DNA of 38,074 nt from an uncultured Clostridia bacterium (GTDB taxonomy: Bacteria > Bacillota > Clostridia > Oscillospirales > Acutalibacteraceae). The stretch spans positions 1 through 38,074 of the forward strand of contig CALWIS010000136.1 in the NCBI GenBank assembly GCA_944380795.1. Reading direction: 5' to 3'. This document shows positions 16,574 to 24,063 of the stretch, piece after piece (position 1 is the first letter of the stretch; each line of letters opens with the position of its first letter). Position numbers and translations under genes: made by a program. Under the pieces are notes generated by a model. It saw only the letters and a program-made list of their open reading frames with translations, was not told the DNA's origin and did no database searches.

Positions 16574-17833
16574 ATGGCAGAAGAGTTCATCAATTCTCGC
16601 AGGAAAAGCAGCAAACCGCGGAACATCAAGTACAATAATCAAAAGTTAGTTCTTACACTTTTCCGATACGCGGATAAGCTCTCTGTAAGTGAAATTTCTG
16701 AACGTGTGGGTCTGAGTAAAACCACAATCACCAAGATTGTAGGCGATCTTCTGCGGAAAAAACTAATTCTCTCCGCCGGCAAGGGGGATTCTACCGAAGA
16801 AGGAGGAAAAAAGCCGGAACTTTTTACCTTTAACCCCACCTATCAATATATTATTATGGTCAATCTCCCCTCTAATCAGGTCCAAGTGCATATTATGGAC
16901 CTGAAATCCCGGTTGGTATCCCAATATACCCAGGAAGTGGAGATCCCGGAATCCGATTATCCCTCCTGCATACAGTGTGCTGCTGATGCAGTGGTGGCTG
17001 CTATGAAAAATTTCGGTATTATCGGACAACAGGTATGCGGTGTGATTATCTGCGGCGATGGCATTGTGGATTCTACTCATGGAGTGATCCGCTATTCCGT
17101 ACACCATAGCTGGCCCCGAAACCTGCCGATACTTCAGGACTTTGCTTCGCTGCTCCCCTTCCCTGCCCCCATATATATTGAAAACGGCGGGGCTCTTAGC
17201 GGTTATGCCGACCTGCTGGACCCGGAAAACCAATCGATCCACTCCATCATCCATCTATCAGTGGGACAGCATTCCGGCGGCTGTGTGATGAAAGACCATG
17301 ACCTGCAAAACGGTTCCCATGGCTTTATGAGTGAATTCGGCCATATTATTGTGGACCCCCACTCCTCCCTGTCGTGTATCTGCGGCGCCAAAGGCTGTTT
17401 TGAAGTGATGGTATCTCCCACCGTAGTATTGCGGCGCACGGGAGAATTGCTCACAGAGTATCCCGACTCTGCTATTGCCTCTGCCGCAAAATCGGGAACT
17501 CTTACTATGGAAGAGCTTTTTGCTGCTGCCAACGAAGGAGAACCCTGCGCTTGCCAAAGCATGGACCAGGTCATCCGTTGGTTTACAGTGCTGATCCGTT
17601 CCATGGTCATCTTTCACGATCCTCAAAAAATTATTATTCAAGGCGTATATCAAAAAGCCGGCTCTTACTTTCTGGATAACCTGCGCAGCACAGTGGTATC
17701 CACTCCTTTATTCCGTACCGGAGCAGATCTACTCATCGATTATGCTTCTTTCCAATCCAACGAGGCCCTTATTATCGGCGCTTCCTATTATGTGTGCCGC
17801 AAATTTCTCGATAATAATCAGCTTTATGATTGA
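16574..17833 (+). CDS. ROK-family transcriptional regulator
   Basis: A 419-residue protein. The N-terminal winged helix-turn-helix (about 30-75, LSVSEISERVGLSKTTITKI) is followed by a ROK sugar-kinase-like domain. It retains the EFGHIIVD segment and the zinc motif CICGAKGCFE (C-x-C-G-x-x-G-C-x-E). Family members of this layout (Mlc, NagC, XylR types) are repressors that sense a sugar or sugar phosphate. The ATG at 16574 has AGGAG 9 bases upstream; longer in-frame starts have no binding site. It is divergent from citrate synthase, and its target genes are not evident from the window. Confidence 0.9.
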   Translation: MAEEFINSRRKSSKPRNIKYNNQKLVLTLFRYADKLSVSEISERVGLSKTTITKIVGDLLRKKLILSAGKGDSTEEGGKKPELFTFNPTYQYIIMVNLPSNQVQVHIMDLKSRLVSQYTQEVEIPESDYPSCIQCAADAVVAAMKNFGIIGQQVCGVIICGDGIVDSTHGVIRYSVHHSWPRNLPILQDFASLLPFPAPIYIENGGALSGYADLLDPENQSIHSIIHLSVGQHSGGCVMKDHDLQNGSHGFMSEFGHIIVDPHSSLSCICGAKGCFEVMVSPTVVLRRTGELLTEYPDSAIASAAKSGTLTMEELFAAANEGEPCACQSMDQVIRWFTVLIRSMVIFHDPQKIIIQGVYQKAGSYFLDNLRSTVVSTPLFRTGADLLIDYASFQSNEALIIGASYYVCRKFLDNNQLYD

Positions 17834-17846
17834 TAATAAAACACAA

Positions 17847-17881
17847 AAACGGTCTCCGGCAAAACCGGAGACCGTTTTTTT
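17847..17881. terminator. Bidirectional terminator between the ROK and flavodoxin-like genes
   Basis: AAACGGTCTCCGG pairs with CCGGAGACCGTTT around a 5-base loop. A T-run follows on the plus strand, and TTTTTGTG follows on the minus strand, so it serves both convergent genes. Confidence 0.9.
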
Positions 17882-17894
17882 AACAGGAAACGGA

Positions 17895-18311
17895 TTACTT
17901 CAGATTTTCTACTACCTTTTCCGCCCATGCCAATGCCTTCTTCACATCGTCATCGGTAACAGAGCCCTTCTTGAACAGGGAGCTCTTAACCTCTAGAGTG
18001 AGGACATCATCTACCATATGGACACCGTGGTTTTCCAGCTCGCTCTTGATGCTGTTGAGACCATCTACGCTGCCATTGATGAGGTAGAATGCCACATTCT
18101 TTGCTCTGCTGGGATTCAGGTCACGGCAGAAGTGATCAACAGGAGCCGGAAGCTTGCCGCCCATCTCTACGCCGATAAAGACAACCTTTTCACCCTCGCA
18201 GGGATAAGCCGGGGGGATCTGGTCACATACACACTGATACACGCGGCCAATTTCGGAAGCAATGGGCTGGACAGTTCCACGCTTGGAAAAATGCAGGGAC
18301 TTTGCTTTCAT
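17895..18311 (-). CDS. Small flavodoxin-like protein
   Basis: A 138-residue protein that reads as a flavodoxin fold. It opens KAKSLHFSKRGTVQPIASEI, equivalent to the FMN phosphate-loop region, and continues with KVVFIGVEMGGKLPAPVDHFC and KNVAFYLINGS strands. The phosphate loop is degenerate (SKRGTV instead of the usual S/T-x-T-G-x-T), so FMN binding is uncertain. It ends with a helix KKALAWAEKVVENL. The ATG at 18311 has GGAGG 7 bases upstream. Monocistronic with its own promoter. It might be a redox protein or a flavin-free structural relative. Confidence 0.75.
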   Translation of the reverse strand: MKAKSLHFSKRGTVQPIASEIGRVYQCVCDQIPPAYPCEGEKVVFIGVEMGGKLPAPVDHFCRDLNPSRAKNVAFYLINGSVDGLNSIKSELENHGVHMVDDVLTLEVKSSLFKKGSVTDDDVKKALAWAEKVVENLK

Positions 18312-18353
18312 GTAAATTCCTCCAAAGTACAAATAATTAAGTAGTTAACTTAT

Positions 18354-18362
18354 AGTATAGCA
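18354..18362 (-). promoter_or_regulatory. Extended -10 promoter of the flavodoxin-like gene
   Basis: Minus strand TGC-TATACT (18362-18354), the same nine bases as the citrate synthase extended -10. Confidence 0.6.
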
Positions 18363-18470
18363 CACTTTTTTGAACTTTTCGTGAGCGTCCACTATTTTCA
18401 CGCTGAACTTTCCCACTGCTTTTTAGAGGAATTGCACATTTTTTTAAAGCCGTATGAAAAGAAGCAGGGA

Positions 18471-19526
18471 TTAAAAAATATCTTTTACCGCCTGTCCACT
18501 TTGAGCAGAACGGAAAATAGCCTCCATCAGCTTCATAACACGCATGACCTCATCATGGCGCACCAACTGCTCTTCCTTGCCATCGCAGGCTTTCACAAGA
18601 TTGCGATAGAAGTCCCGCACATCGGAATGGACCTCCGGCAGGGGGAAGGTGTCGATGGTCTCATCGGTACGGGGAGCCATGGTCTTGGTGAGACCAGCCG
18701 CCGTTACCACCGGCACTGCGTCCCGGTTCTCCCAATCAGATACCATCACGATCTTTCCGCTGAGATCCCAATCATAGATCACAGCCGTACCATTTTCGCC
18801 CTGCATATACCAGCGCGGCAGGTTGATAAAGTTGCTGGTTCCCACTTCCACCTGTACGCTCAGATCATCCTCAAAGGTAAGGATTGCCTTAAAGCCGTCG
18901 TCCACCTCTTCATTGGTCACATTGGAGAGCTGGGCATATACAGAAAGCAGAGGCTTTTTCACCATCATCATGATTTGATCCAACAGATGGACGCCCCAGT
19001 CCAGCACCATACCACCGCCGTGTTCTTTCTGGTTGCGCCAGTCGCCGGGGATGCCGCGGGAGCCATGTACGCGGGACTCGATGTTGAATACCCGGCCCAA
19101 AGTGCCCTCGTCGTAGATCTTCTTCATGGTGAGGAAGTCCTCATCCCAGCGGCGGTTCTGGTGAACGGTGAAAATTACGCCGTTTTCTTTGGAAGCGTCG
19201 ATCATGTCCTGTAATTCCTCGTGGTTCAGGCACACGGGCTTTTCGCTGATGACATTTTTTCCGTGCTTCATGCAGTCGATGCACACATCATGGTGCAGGT
19301 CATTGGGGATAGCTACCGTGACCAGCTTGACAGCCGGGTCGTTGAGCAGCTCTTCCCGGGAAGCATAGGCATGGATGCCGGCCCGCTCTGCTGCCTGGTT
19401 GCGCTCAGGCAGGATGTCGTACACGCCACACAGGGTGAGTTCGTCCATGGTTTTCAGCTGATGGGCGTGCCAAGAACCCATGCCGCCATATCCAATAATT
19501 GCTACGCCAAATTTTTCGTTGCTCAT
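18471..19526 (-). CDS. Gfo/Idh/MocA-family oxidoreductase (second copy)
   Basis: A 351-residue NAD(P)-dependent sugar or cyclitol dehydrogenase. The Rossmann nucleotide loop is VAIIGYGGMGSWHAHQL (about 8-24), and the family motif NVISEKPVCLN (about 90-100) carries the conserved Glu-Lys-Pro whose Lys is catalytic. The C-terminal substrate domain contains GGGMVLDWGVHLLDQI, where the Asp and His are the expected active-site residues. The ATG is preceded by GGAG. Last gene of the lacI-gfo-spi-spi-gfo operon, 82 bases after the preceding gene with a strong hairpin in the gap. Two different dehydrogenases in one operon fits an oxidise-then-reduce scheme. Confidence 0.9.
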   Translation of the reverse strand: MSNEKFGVAIIGYGGMGSWHAHQLKTMDELTLCGVYDILPERNQAAERAGIHAYASREELLNDPAVKLVTVAIPNDLHHDVCIDCMKHGKNVISEKPVCLNHEELQDMIDASKENGVIFTVHQNRRWDEDFLTMKKIYDEGTLGRVFNIESRVHGSRGIPGDWRNQKEHGGGMVLDWGVHLLDQIMMMVKKPLLSVYAQLSNVTNEEVDDGFKAILTFEDDLSVQVEVGTSNFINLPRWYMQGENGTAVIYDWDLSGKIVMVSDWENRDAVPVVTAAGLTKTMAPRTDETIDTFPLPEVHSDVRDFYRNLVKACDGKEEQLVRHDEVMRVMKLMEAIFRSAQSGQAVKDIF

Positions 19527-19554
19527 TGTATCTCCGTTCCTTTCTTACAGGGGA

Positions 19555-19596
19555 TGGGGCCTGCGCTTTCACATTACTGTAAAGGCGCAAGCCCCA
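19555..19596 (-). promoter_or_regulatory. Strong intercistronic hairpin in the sugar operon
   Basis: TGGGGC-TGCGC-TTTACA pairs with TGTGAAA-GCGCA-GCCCCA with small bulges and a GTAA loop. There is no T-run, so it is more likely an mRNA-stability or processing element than a terminator. Confidence 0.55.
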
Positions 19597-19608
19597 ATAT
19601 TTTAGGCT

Positions 19609-20583
19609 TTATGCCCACCACATACCACTCATTTTATCTTCAAAGGTAAGAACACTCTTGAGGAATTCCACAGCTTTGCACAGGCCTTCGTTCTGGCTCA
19701 TCAGGCTGTCCTCGTGCTCAATGCTGATGGCATAATCATAACCCACCATCCGCAGAGCGCTGATCATATCTTTCCAATACAGGCTATCATTGCCATAACC
19801 GCAGCTGCGGAAGATCCAGGAGCGGTGGATCTCGTCGCCATAATGCTGGGTATCCAGTACACCGTTAATAGCGGTATTGTACTTGTCCACGCGGGTATCC
19901 TTGGCGTGGAAGTGGAAAATCGCATTCTCCTTGCCCAGCTCGCGGATGCAGGCTACAGGGTCCATCCCCTGCCAAATCAGATGGCTAGGATCGAAGTTGG
20001 CGCCGATCTCAGGGCCTACTGCATGGCGCAGCTTCAACAAAGAATGGGTGTTGTATACACAGAAACCGGGGTGCAGTTCCAGAGCGATCTTATTGACACC
20101 GTGGGCTTTAGCAAACGCTACCAGGTCTTTCCAATAGGGAATGAGTACTTCATTCCACTGCCATTCCAGCACGGTGGAAAAGTCATCCGGCCAGGGACAA
20201 GTGACCCAGTTGGGATATTTGGAATCCTCACAGTCGCCAGGGCAGCCGGAGAAGGTATTGATCTGATGGATGCCCAATTTTTCTGCCAGCAGGATGGTGT
20301 CGCGAATATCCTTATCAAAGGCAGCGGCGATCTCCTTGTTGGGGTGCACGGGGTTACCGTGGCAGGAAAGGGCGCTGATTTCCATATTATACTTGGCAAT
20401 GGTGTCTTTAAATTCCTGCAGCTTTGCATCATCATTGAGCAGGATAGCAGGGTTAGCGTGGGCATTGCCCGGATAACCGCCGCAGCCGATCTCCACCATC
20501 TGGATGCCCAGGCCACTAAAATATTTCAATGCTTCATCCAAAGGAAGGTTTGCCACCAGGTTGGTAAGCACTCCCAGTTTCAT
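19609..20583 (-). CDS. Sugar phosphate isomerase/epimerase family protein, 324 aa
   Basis: A xylose-isomerase-like (AP endonuclease 2 fold) TIM barrel of 324 residues, longer than its 242-residue neighbour. Motifs include GLGIQMVEIGCGGYPGNAH (about 25-43), ISALSCHGNPVHPN (about 68-81), a metal-ligand-type Glu in IALELHPGFCVYNT, ANFDPSHLIWQG and FHFHAKDTR, then SIEHEDSLMS near 292. These Glu, Asp and His residues fit a divalent-metal site. Family members isomerise or epimerise sugars, keto-sugars and inositols; some cleave C-glycosides. Start ATG with AAAGGAG 8 bases upstream. Confidence 0.88.
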   Translation of the reverse strand: MKLGVLTNLVANLPLDEALKYFSGLGIQMVEIGCGGYPGNAHANPAILLNDDAKLQEFKDTIAKYNMEISALSCHGNPVHPNKEIAAAFDKDIRDTILLAEKLGIHQINTFSGCPGDCEDSKYPNWVTCPWPDDFSTVLEWQWNEVLIPYWKDLVAFAKAHGVNKIALELHPGFCVYNTHSLLKLRHAVGPEIGANFDPSHLIWQGMDPVACIRELGKENAIFHFHAKDTRVDKYNTAINGVLDTQHYGDEIHRSWIFRSCGYGNDSLYWKDMISALRMVGYDYAISIEHEDSLMSQNEGLCKAVEFLKSVLTFEDKMSGMWWA

Positions 20584-20622
20584 ATAAATCGCTCCTTTAC
20601 AAATTGCAGTGTATGGTAGATA

Positions 20623-21351
20623 TTACATCCCTAAAGTTTCCGTCATATAAGTAAAGCTGTTTTTGGCGTCTCGCACAGATTCCGCGTCTGCGGCTTCATT
20701 CTCTATCTCTGCAATGACCCACTCTACGCCGATATCCCGGGCAGTATCCACAATGGACTTGAGGTCATTGGCACCATCACCAATAGAGGTACCCTTGCCG
20801 TCCACACCATCCTTCAGGTGGATCAGCCCTACTTGCGCACGATAGCGGCGCAGGAACTCACAGGGGTTATCTCCGGCATGGAACACCCAATAGGTATCCG
20901 GCTCCAGCAGGCACCACTTGGCGATCTCATCAATGGGGCGTACGCCGTCTAAAGGCTGGAACTCATGAGCGTGGTTATGATATACTACCTTGATACCATA
21001 GGGAGCAGCCTTTTCCTGGGCAATTTTCATCACCCGCTCCAAACGCTCCAAGTCCTCTTTGGTTTCGGTGGGGGAATAGGAACAGCCAATAAAGGGGGTT
21101 CCCAGTTCATGATGATATGCGACAATCTCATCGATATCCTTTTCCATACGGTCCACATTCTCGTGGCAGCTAACGGAAACCAAACCCAGCTTGGCCAAGG
21201 TCTCCTTCATTTCCTGTGCAGGCACCCCAAAAGTACCGGCAAATTCTACCCCCTCATAGCCGATATCTGCGGCAATCTTCAGGGCCTCCAGCAGGCTTTC
21301 CCCGTCCTTTACGCGGTCGCGAAAGCTCCACATCTGAATCGCTTTTTTCAT
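20623..21351 (-). CDS. Sugar phosphate isomerase/epimerase family protein, 242 aa
   Basis: A short TIM-barrel protein of the xylose-isomerase-like family. It opens KKAIQMWSFRDRVKDGESLLE, then has YEGVEFAGTFG (about 33-43), a metal-site Glu/His set in VVYHNHAHEF (about 131-140), YWVFHAGDNP and VIAEIENEAADA near the C-terminus. It lacks the extra C-terminal segment of its 324-residue neighbour. The ATG at 21351 has AGGAGG upstream; the upstream in-frame extension has no binding site. Lies between two dehydrogenase/isomerase genes in one operon; a keto-sugar or inosose epimerase or hydrolyase role is plausible. Confidence 0.88.
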   Translation of the reverse strand: MKKAIQMWSFRDRVKDGESLLEALKIAADIGYEGVEFAGTFGVPAQEMKETLAKLGLVSVSCHENVDRMEKDIDEIVAYHHELGTPFIGCSYSPTETKEDLERLERVMKIAQEKAAPYGIKVVYHNHAHEFQPLDGVRPIDEIAKWCLLEPDTYWVFHAGDNPCEFLRRYRAQVGLIHLKDGVDGKGTSIGDGANDLKSIVDTARDIGVEWVIAEIENEAADAESVRDAKNSFTYMTETLGM

Positions 21352-21372
21352 TATGACGCTCCTCCTGAAATA

Positions 21373-21405
21373 AGGCGGCCCTGCGTTTCCCCACAGGGCC
21401 TGCCT
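21373..21405 (-). promoter_or_regulatory. Intercistronic hairpin in the sugar operon
   Basis: AGGC-GGCCCTG pairs with CAGGGCC-GCCT around a 10-base loop between the first dehydrogenase and the 242-residue isomerase-like gene. No T-run follows. Confidence 0.5.
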
Positions 21406-21423
21406 CACAAATTATCGATAAGA

Positions 21424-22503
21424 TCAGTCAAAGTATACCGGCTTGCCCTCAGCAGCAGACTTGTAGATGGCCTCCAAAATCTTAGTGACCACAATGGCCT
21501 GCTCCGGCTTTACCACTACATCGGTGTCATTCTTAATGGCATCGATCCACATCCGGGCCTCGATGTCCTGGGGCTCTGCTGCGCCGCCGTCAAAGAAAGC
21601 TACGCCGCCGGCTTCCAGGTCCACATTCTCTACTACCTGCTTGCCATACTGCACCTTATTGATGCGCAGGCCGCCCTTCATATCTGCGCCGGCCTTTGTG
21701 CCGCACAGGGAGGTCTTAGCCTCATCCACATCCAGAGTGTTCAGAGCCCAAGCAGCCTCCAGATTGATGGTAGCGCCGTTCTTCATCACGATGTAGCCAA
21801 AAGCGGAATCCTCCACGGTGAACTCCTTGGGATCCCAATCGCCCCAAGCGTTTCCGGTTTCGGTCTGGTCGCCCAGCTTCTTATACACGGAACCTACCAC
21901 CATCTTGGGCTCATAGTTGTTCATGGTCCACAGAGTCAGGTCCAGTGCATGGGTACCGATATCGATGAGGGGGCCGCCGCCCTGCTCTTCTTCGTTAAGG
22001 AACACGCCCCAGGTGGGAACAGCTCTTCTGCGGATAGCATGGGCCTTGCCGTAATAGATCTCGCCCAGATCGCCATTATCGCAGGCACGCTTCAGGTACC
22101 AGGAGTCGGGACGATAGCGGTTCTGATAGCCGATGGTCAGCTTCTTGCCGGTACGGTTGGCAGCGTCGATCATCTTCTGGGCCTCGGCGGTGTTAATAGC
22201 CATGGGCTTCTCGCACATTACGTGCTTGCCGGATTCCAGAGCATCCACAGTGATGAAGCTGTGTTCACGGTTGGGGGTCAGCACATGTACCACATCAATG
22301 GTGTTATCCTTCAGCAGCTCTTTGTAGTCCTCATAGACCTTGGCACCCTCAATGCCAAACTCCTTGGCAGCCTTTTCAGCACGCTCCACGATAATATCGC
22401 AGAAAGCTACCATTTCCACATCCGGCAGTTTTTTCAGAGCAGGCATGTGCTTGTTGTTGGCGATACCGCCGCATCCGATGATACCAATTCTTACCTTATC
22501 CAT
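21424..22503 (-). CDS. Gfo/Idh/MocA-family oxidoreductase (first copy)
   Basis: A 359-residue dehydrogenase. The nucleotide loop is RIGIIGCGGIANNKHMPAL (about 5-23), followed by HVMCEKPMAINTAEA with the catalytic Lys. The substrate domain has GGGPLIDIGTHALDLTLW, carrying the Asp and His pair. It differs clearly from the 351-residue copy of the same operon in its C-terminal domain (for example WGDWDPKEFTVEDSAFG), so the two are not a recent duplication. AAGGAG lies 8 bases before the ATG. First structural gene after the lacI-type regulator, 63 bases downstream of it. Confidence 0.92.
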   Translation of the reverse strand: MDKVRIGIIGCGGIANNKHMPALKKLPDVEMVAFCDIIVERAEKAAKEFGIEGAKVYEDYKELLKDNTIDVVHVLTPNREHSFITVDALESGKHVMCEKPMAINTAEAQKMIDAANRTGKKLTIGYQNRYRPDSWYLKRACDNGDLGEIYYGKAHAIRRRAVPTWGVFLNEEEQGGGPLIDIGTHALDLTLWTMNNYEPKMVVGSVYKKLGDQTETGNAWGDWDPKEFTVEDSAFGYIVMKNGATINLEAAWALNTLDVDEAKTSLCGTKAGADMKGGLRINKVQYGKQVVENVDLEAGGVAFFDGGAAEPQDIEARMWIDAIKNDTDVVVKPEQAIVVTKILEAIYKSAAEGKPVYFD

Positions 22504-22566
22504 TGTGACTTCTCCTTTTCTTTCTGAAAAAATAATAATATATGCAGGGTGTGCCCCCCTGTTTCC

Positions 22567-23565
22567 TTAATTTATTTTACGGGAAGAATCCCGAAGCACC
22601 AACTCATGTGGAAGGAGTACCAGCCGATAGTTTCCTTCTGGGTGCTCCATCCGCTCCCACAGCAGTTCCAATGCTGTTTCCCCAATTTTTTTCCGGGGCT
22701 GGGATATAGTACTGATAGATGGTGTTACCACCTTGCTCATAGTGGTATTGTCAAAACCGAACACATCCACTTCCCGGCCGGGCGTAATCCCCTGTTCTAT
22801 GAGGGCTTTGCATACCCCTGCCGCCAGCTCGTCCGAAACAGCAAAAATGGCATCCGGCGGCTCCGGCAAAGCCATCAGCTTTCGGCAGGCGCGCATTCCC
22901 GCCCGATAGGTGTATTCATAATGATCCACCTCATATTCCTGCCGGTAAGGGACTCCTGCCTGCGCCAACGCGCGGCGATAGCCTTGGGTGCGTAATCGTG
23001 CAGAATAGACCTCCTCATTGGATATCACGGCAACTCGTTTTCTGCCACCGGAAAGCAAAGCGTTCACCGCGTCAAAAGCGGCCCGTTCATTATCAATGCC
23101 CACAGCGGATACCGCTGCTCCTTCAATCCATTCGCTGCACATCACCAACGGATATTGGTTCGCCAGCCGAGAGATTTCTTCCCTCTCCAACGTGCTTCCC
23201 ACTAAAATGATCCCATCCACACTGCGGTTATCGAGCATTTCCAAATACCCTTCTTCTGCCGCCCGGTCGTTATGGGTAGCGGAGATCATCACCTGTAGAT
23301 CCTTTTCCTTGGCGGCGCTCTCCACGCCCCGAATTACACCGGAAAGGAACTGATTGGAAAGGGAGGGAATCAACACCAACACCCGCTCGGTGTTCTTGCG
23401 TCGCAGGTTACGTCCCAGCATATTGGGAGTATACCCCACCTTTTGCACAACCTCCAGCACTTTTTGCCGAGTCTGGGGGGAAACATTTTTATCCTGATTC
23501 AGCACACGGGACACAGTTGCAACCGATACTTGGGCAGCTTTAGCAACATCCTTAATAGTTGGCAT
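22567..23565 (-). CDS. LacI-family transcriptional repressor
   Basis: A 332-residue repressor. The N-terminal helix-turn-helix and hinge (TIKDVAKAAQVSVATVSRVL, then GYTPNMLGRNLRR) precede a periplasmic-binding-protein-like sensor domain with VLVLIPSLSNQFLSGVIRG and DAIFAVSDELAAGVCKALIE. The ATG at 23565 has GGAGG 7 bases upstream. A perfect 14-base palindrome with the LacI-family central CG lies just before it, overlapping the transcription start region, so autorepression is likely. It is encoded first and co-directionally with the dehydrogenase/isomerase genes, which it presumably controls in response to their sugar substrate. Confidence 0.93.
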   Translation of the reverse strand: MPTIKDVAKAAQVSVATVSRVLNQDKNVSPQTRQKVLEVVQKVGYTPNMLGRNLRRKNTERVLVLIPSLSNQFLSGVIRGVESAAKEKDLQVMISATHNDRAAEEGYLEMLDNRSVDGIILVGSTLEREEISRLANQYPLVMCSEWIEGAAVSAVGIDNERAAFDAVNALLSGGRKRVAVISNEEVYSARLRTQGYRRALAQAGVPYRQEYEVDHYEYTYRAGMRACRKLMALPEPPDAIFAVSDELAAGVCKALIEQGITPGREVDVFGFDNTTMSKVVTPSISTISQPRKKIGETALELLWERMEHPEGNYRLVLLPHELVLRDSSRKIN

Positions 23566-23578
23566 TGCGGCACCTCCA

Positions 23579-23592
23579 TGTAATCGATTACA
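23579..23592. promoter_or_regulatory. LacI-type operator, perfect palindrome TGTAATCGATTACA
   Basis: The 14 bases equal their own reverse complement and match the general LacI-family pattern of a dyad around CG. The site covers about +1 to +15 of the promoter at 23599-23626. I find no second copy in the window. Confidence 0.8.
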
Positions 23593-23598
23593 GTTCCT

Positions 23599-23626
23599 AT
23601 TATACAAACCTTCTCCCTAAAAGCAA
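23599..23626 (-). promoter_or_regulatory. Promoter of the lacI-sugar operon
   Basis: Minus strand TTGCTT (23626-23621), 16-base spacer, TATAAT (23604-23599), immediately followed by the operator. Confidence 0.72.
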
Positions 23627-23689
23627 GTTGGAATACTGACGGTTTTCTGTGGTCATCTTTTGTATATATTCACAACACTTAAAGGAAAT

Positions 23690-23730
23690 ACAAAGAAACC
23701 CCAGCACCTGAAAAGTGCCGGGGTCTTTGA
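23690..23730 (-). repeat. Terminator-type hairpin, copy 1 of a 25-bp direct repeat
   Basis: The 25 bases 23699-23723 are identical to 24021-24045. They form CCCC-A-GCAC / GTGC-C-GGGG with a 7-base loop; here CAAAGA/TCTTTG lengthens the stem. Confidence 0.7.
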
Positions 23731-24016
23731 TGATAACAAAAATTTACCGTTATCCTCACGACACATAAATTGTGGAAGTTTTTCAGGGGAAAACCCAGAC
23801 GTGGTTTTCTCACCCTTTTCTGCGTTTTAAAATCATTAAGAATTTCGCCCATTGCGATGGGCGACACAAAGGGGGTTTGCCCCTTTGGAAACCCCACCAC
23901 CTTTTATAAAAGGTGGACGAAAATTTTTGTGTCGCGGGAAAACATGTGCAAATCTCAGGCCATCCCCTCGCGAACCTATTTTCCCAATTTTTCAGCACCG
24001 AATTCATTGATAAGAT
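23731..24016. repeat. Non-coding block of tandem hairpins between duplicated terminators
   Basis: No credible gene in about 290 bases. Four perfect inverted repeats follow one another: GAAAACC/GGTTTTC (23789-23809), CGCCCAT/ATGGGCG (23846-23863), CAAAGGGG/CCCCTTTG (23867-23887) and a 20-base palindrome CCACCTTTTA/TAAAAGGTGG (23897-23916). A TCGCGGG...CCCCTCGCGA pairing follows (23932-23973). It resembles a mosaic intergenic repeat. Confidence 0.65.
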
Positions 24017-24049
24017 AAGGCCCCAGCACCTGAAAAGTGCCGGGGCCTC
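24017..24049 (-). terminator. Terminator after the UroD-family gene, copy 2 of the 25-bp repeat
   Basis: GGCCCC-A-GCAC pairs with GTGC-C-GGGGCC; the minus strand continues TTATCTTATC. It lies 15-20 bases after the gene's stop codon. Confidence 0.75.
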
Positions 24050-24063
24050 TATCTATAATTCGA

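Noticed and set aside
23731..24016. Possibility that the hairpin block is a CRISPR array
   Set aside because: The repeats are different palindromes rather than one repeated unit with regular spacers, and there are no cas genes.
23679..24018. Several 65-82-codon frames in the hairpin block
   Set aside because: They translate palindromic repeats, overlap each other on both strands and lack binding sites; repeat-derived frames.
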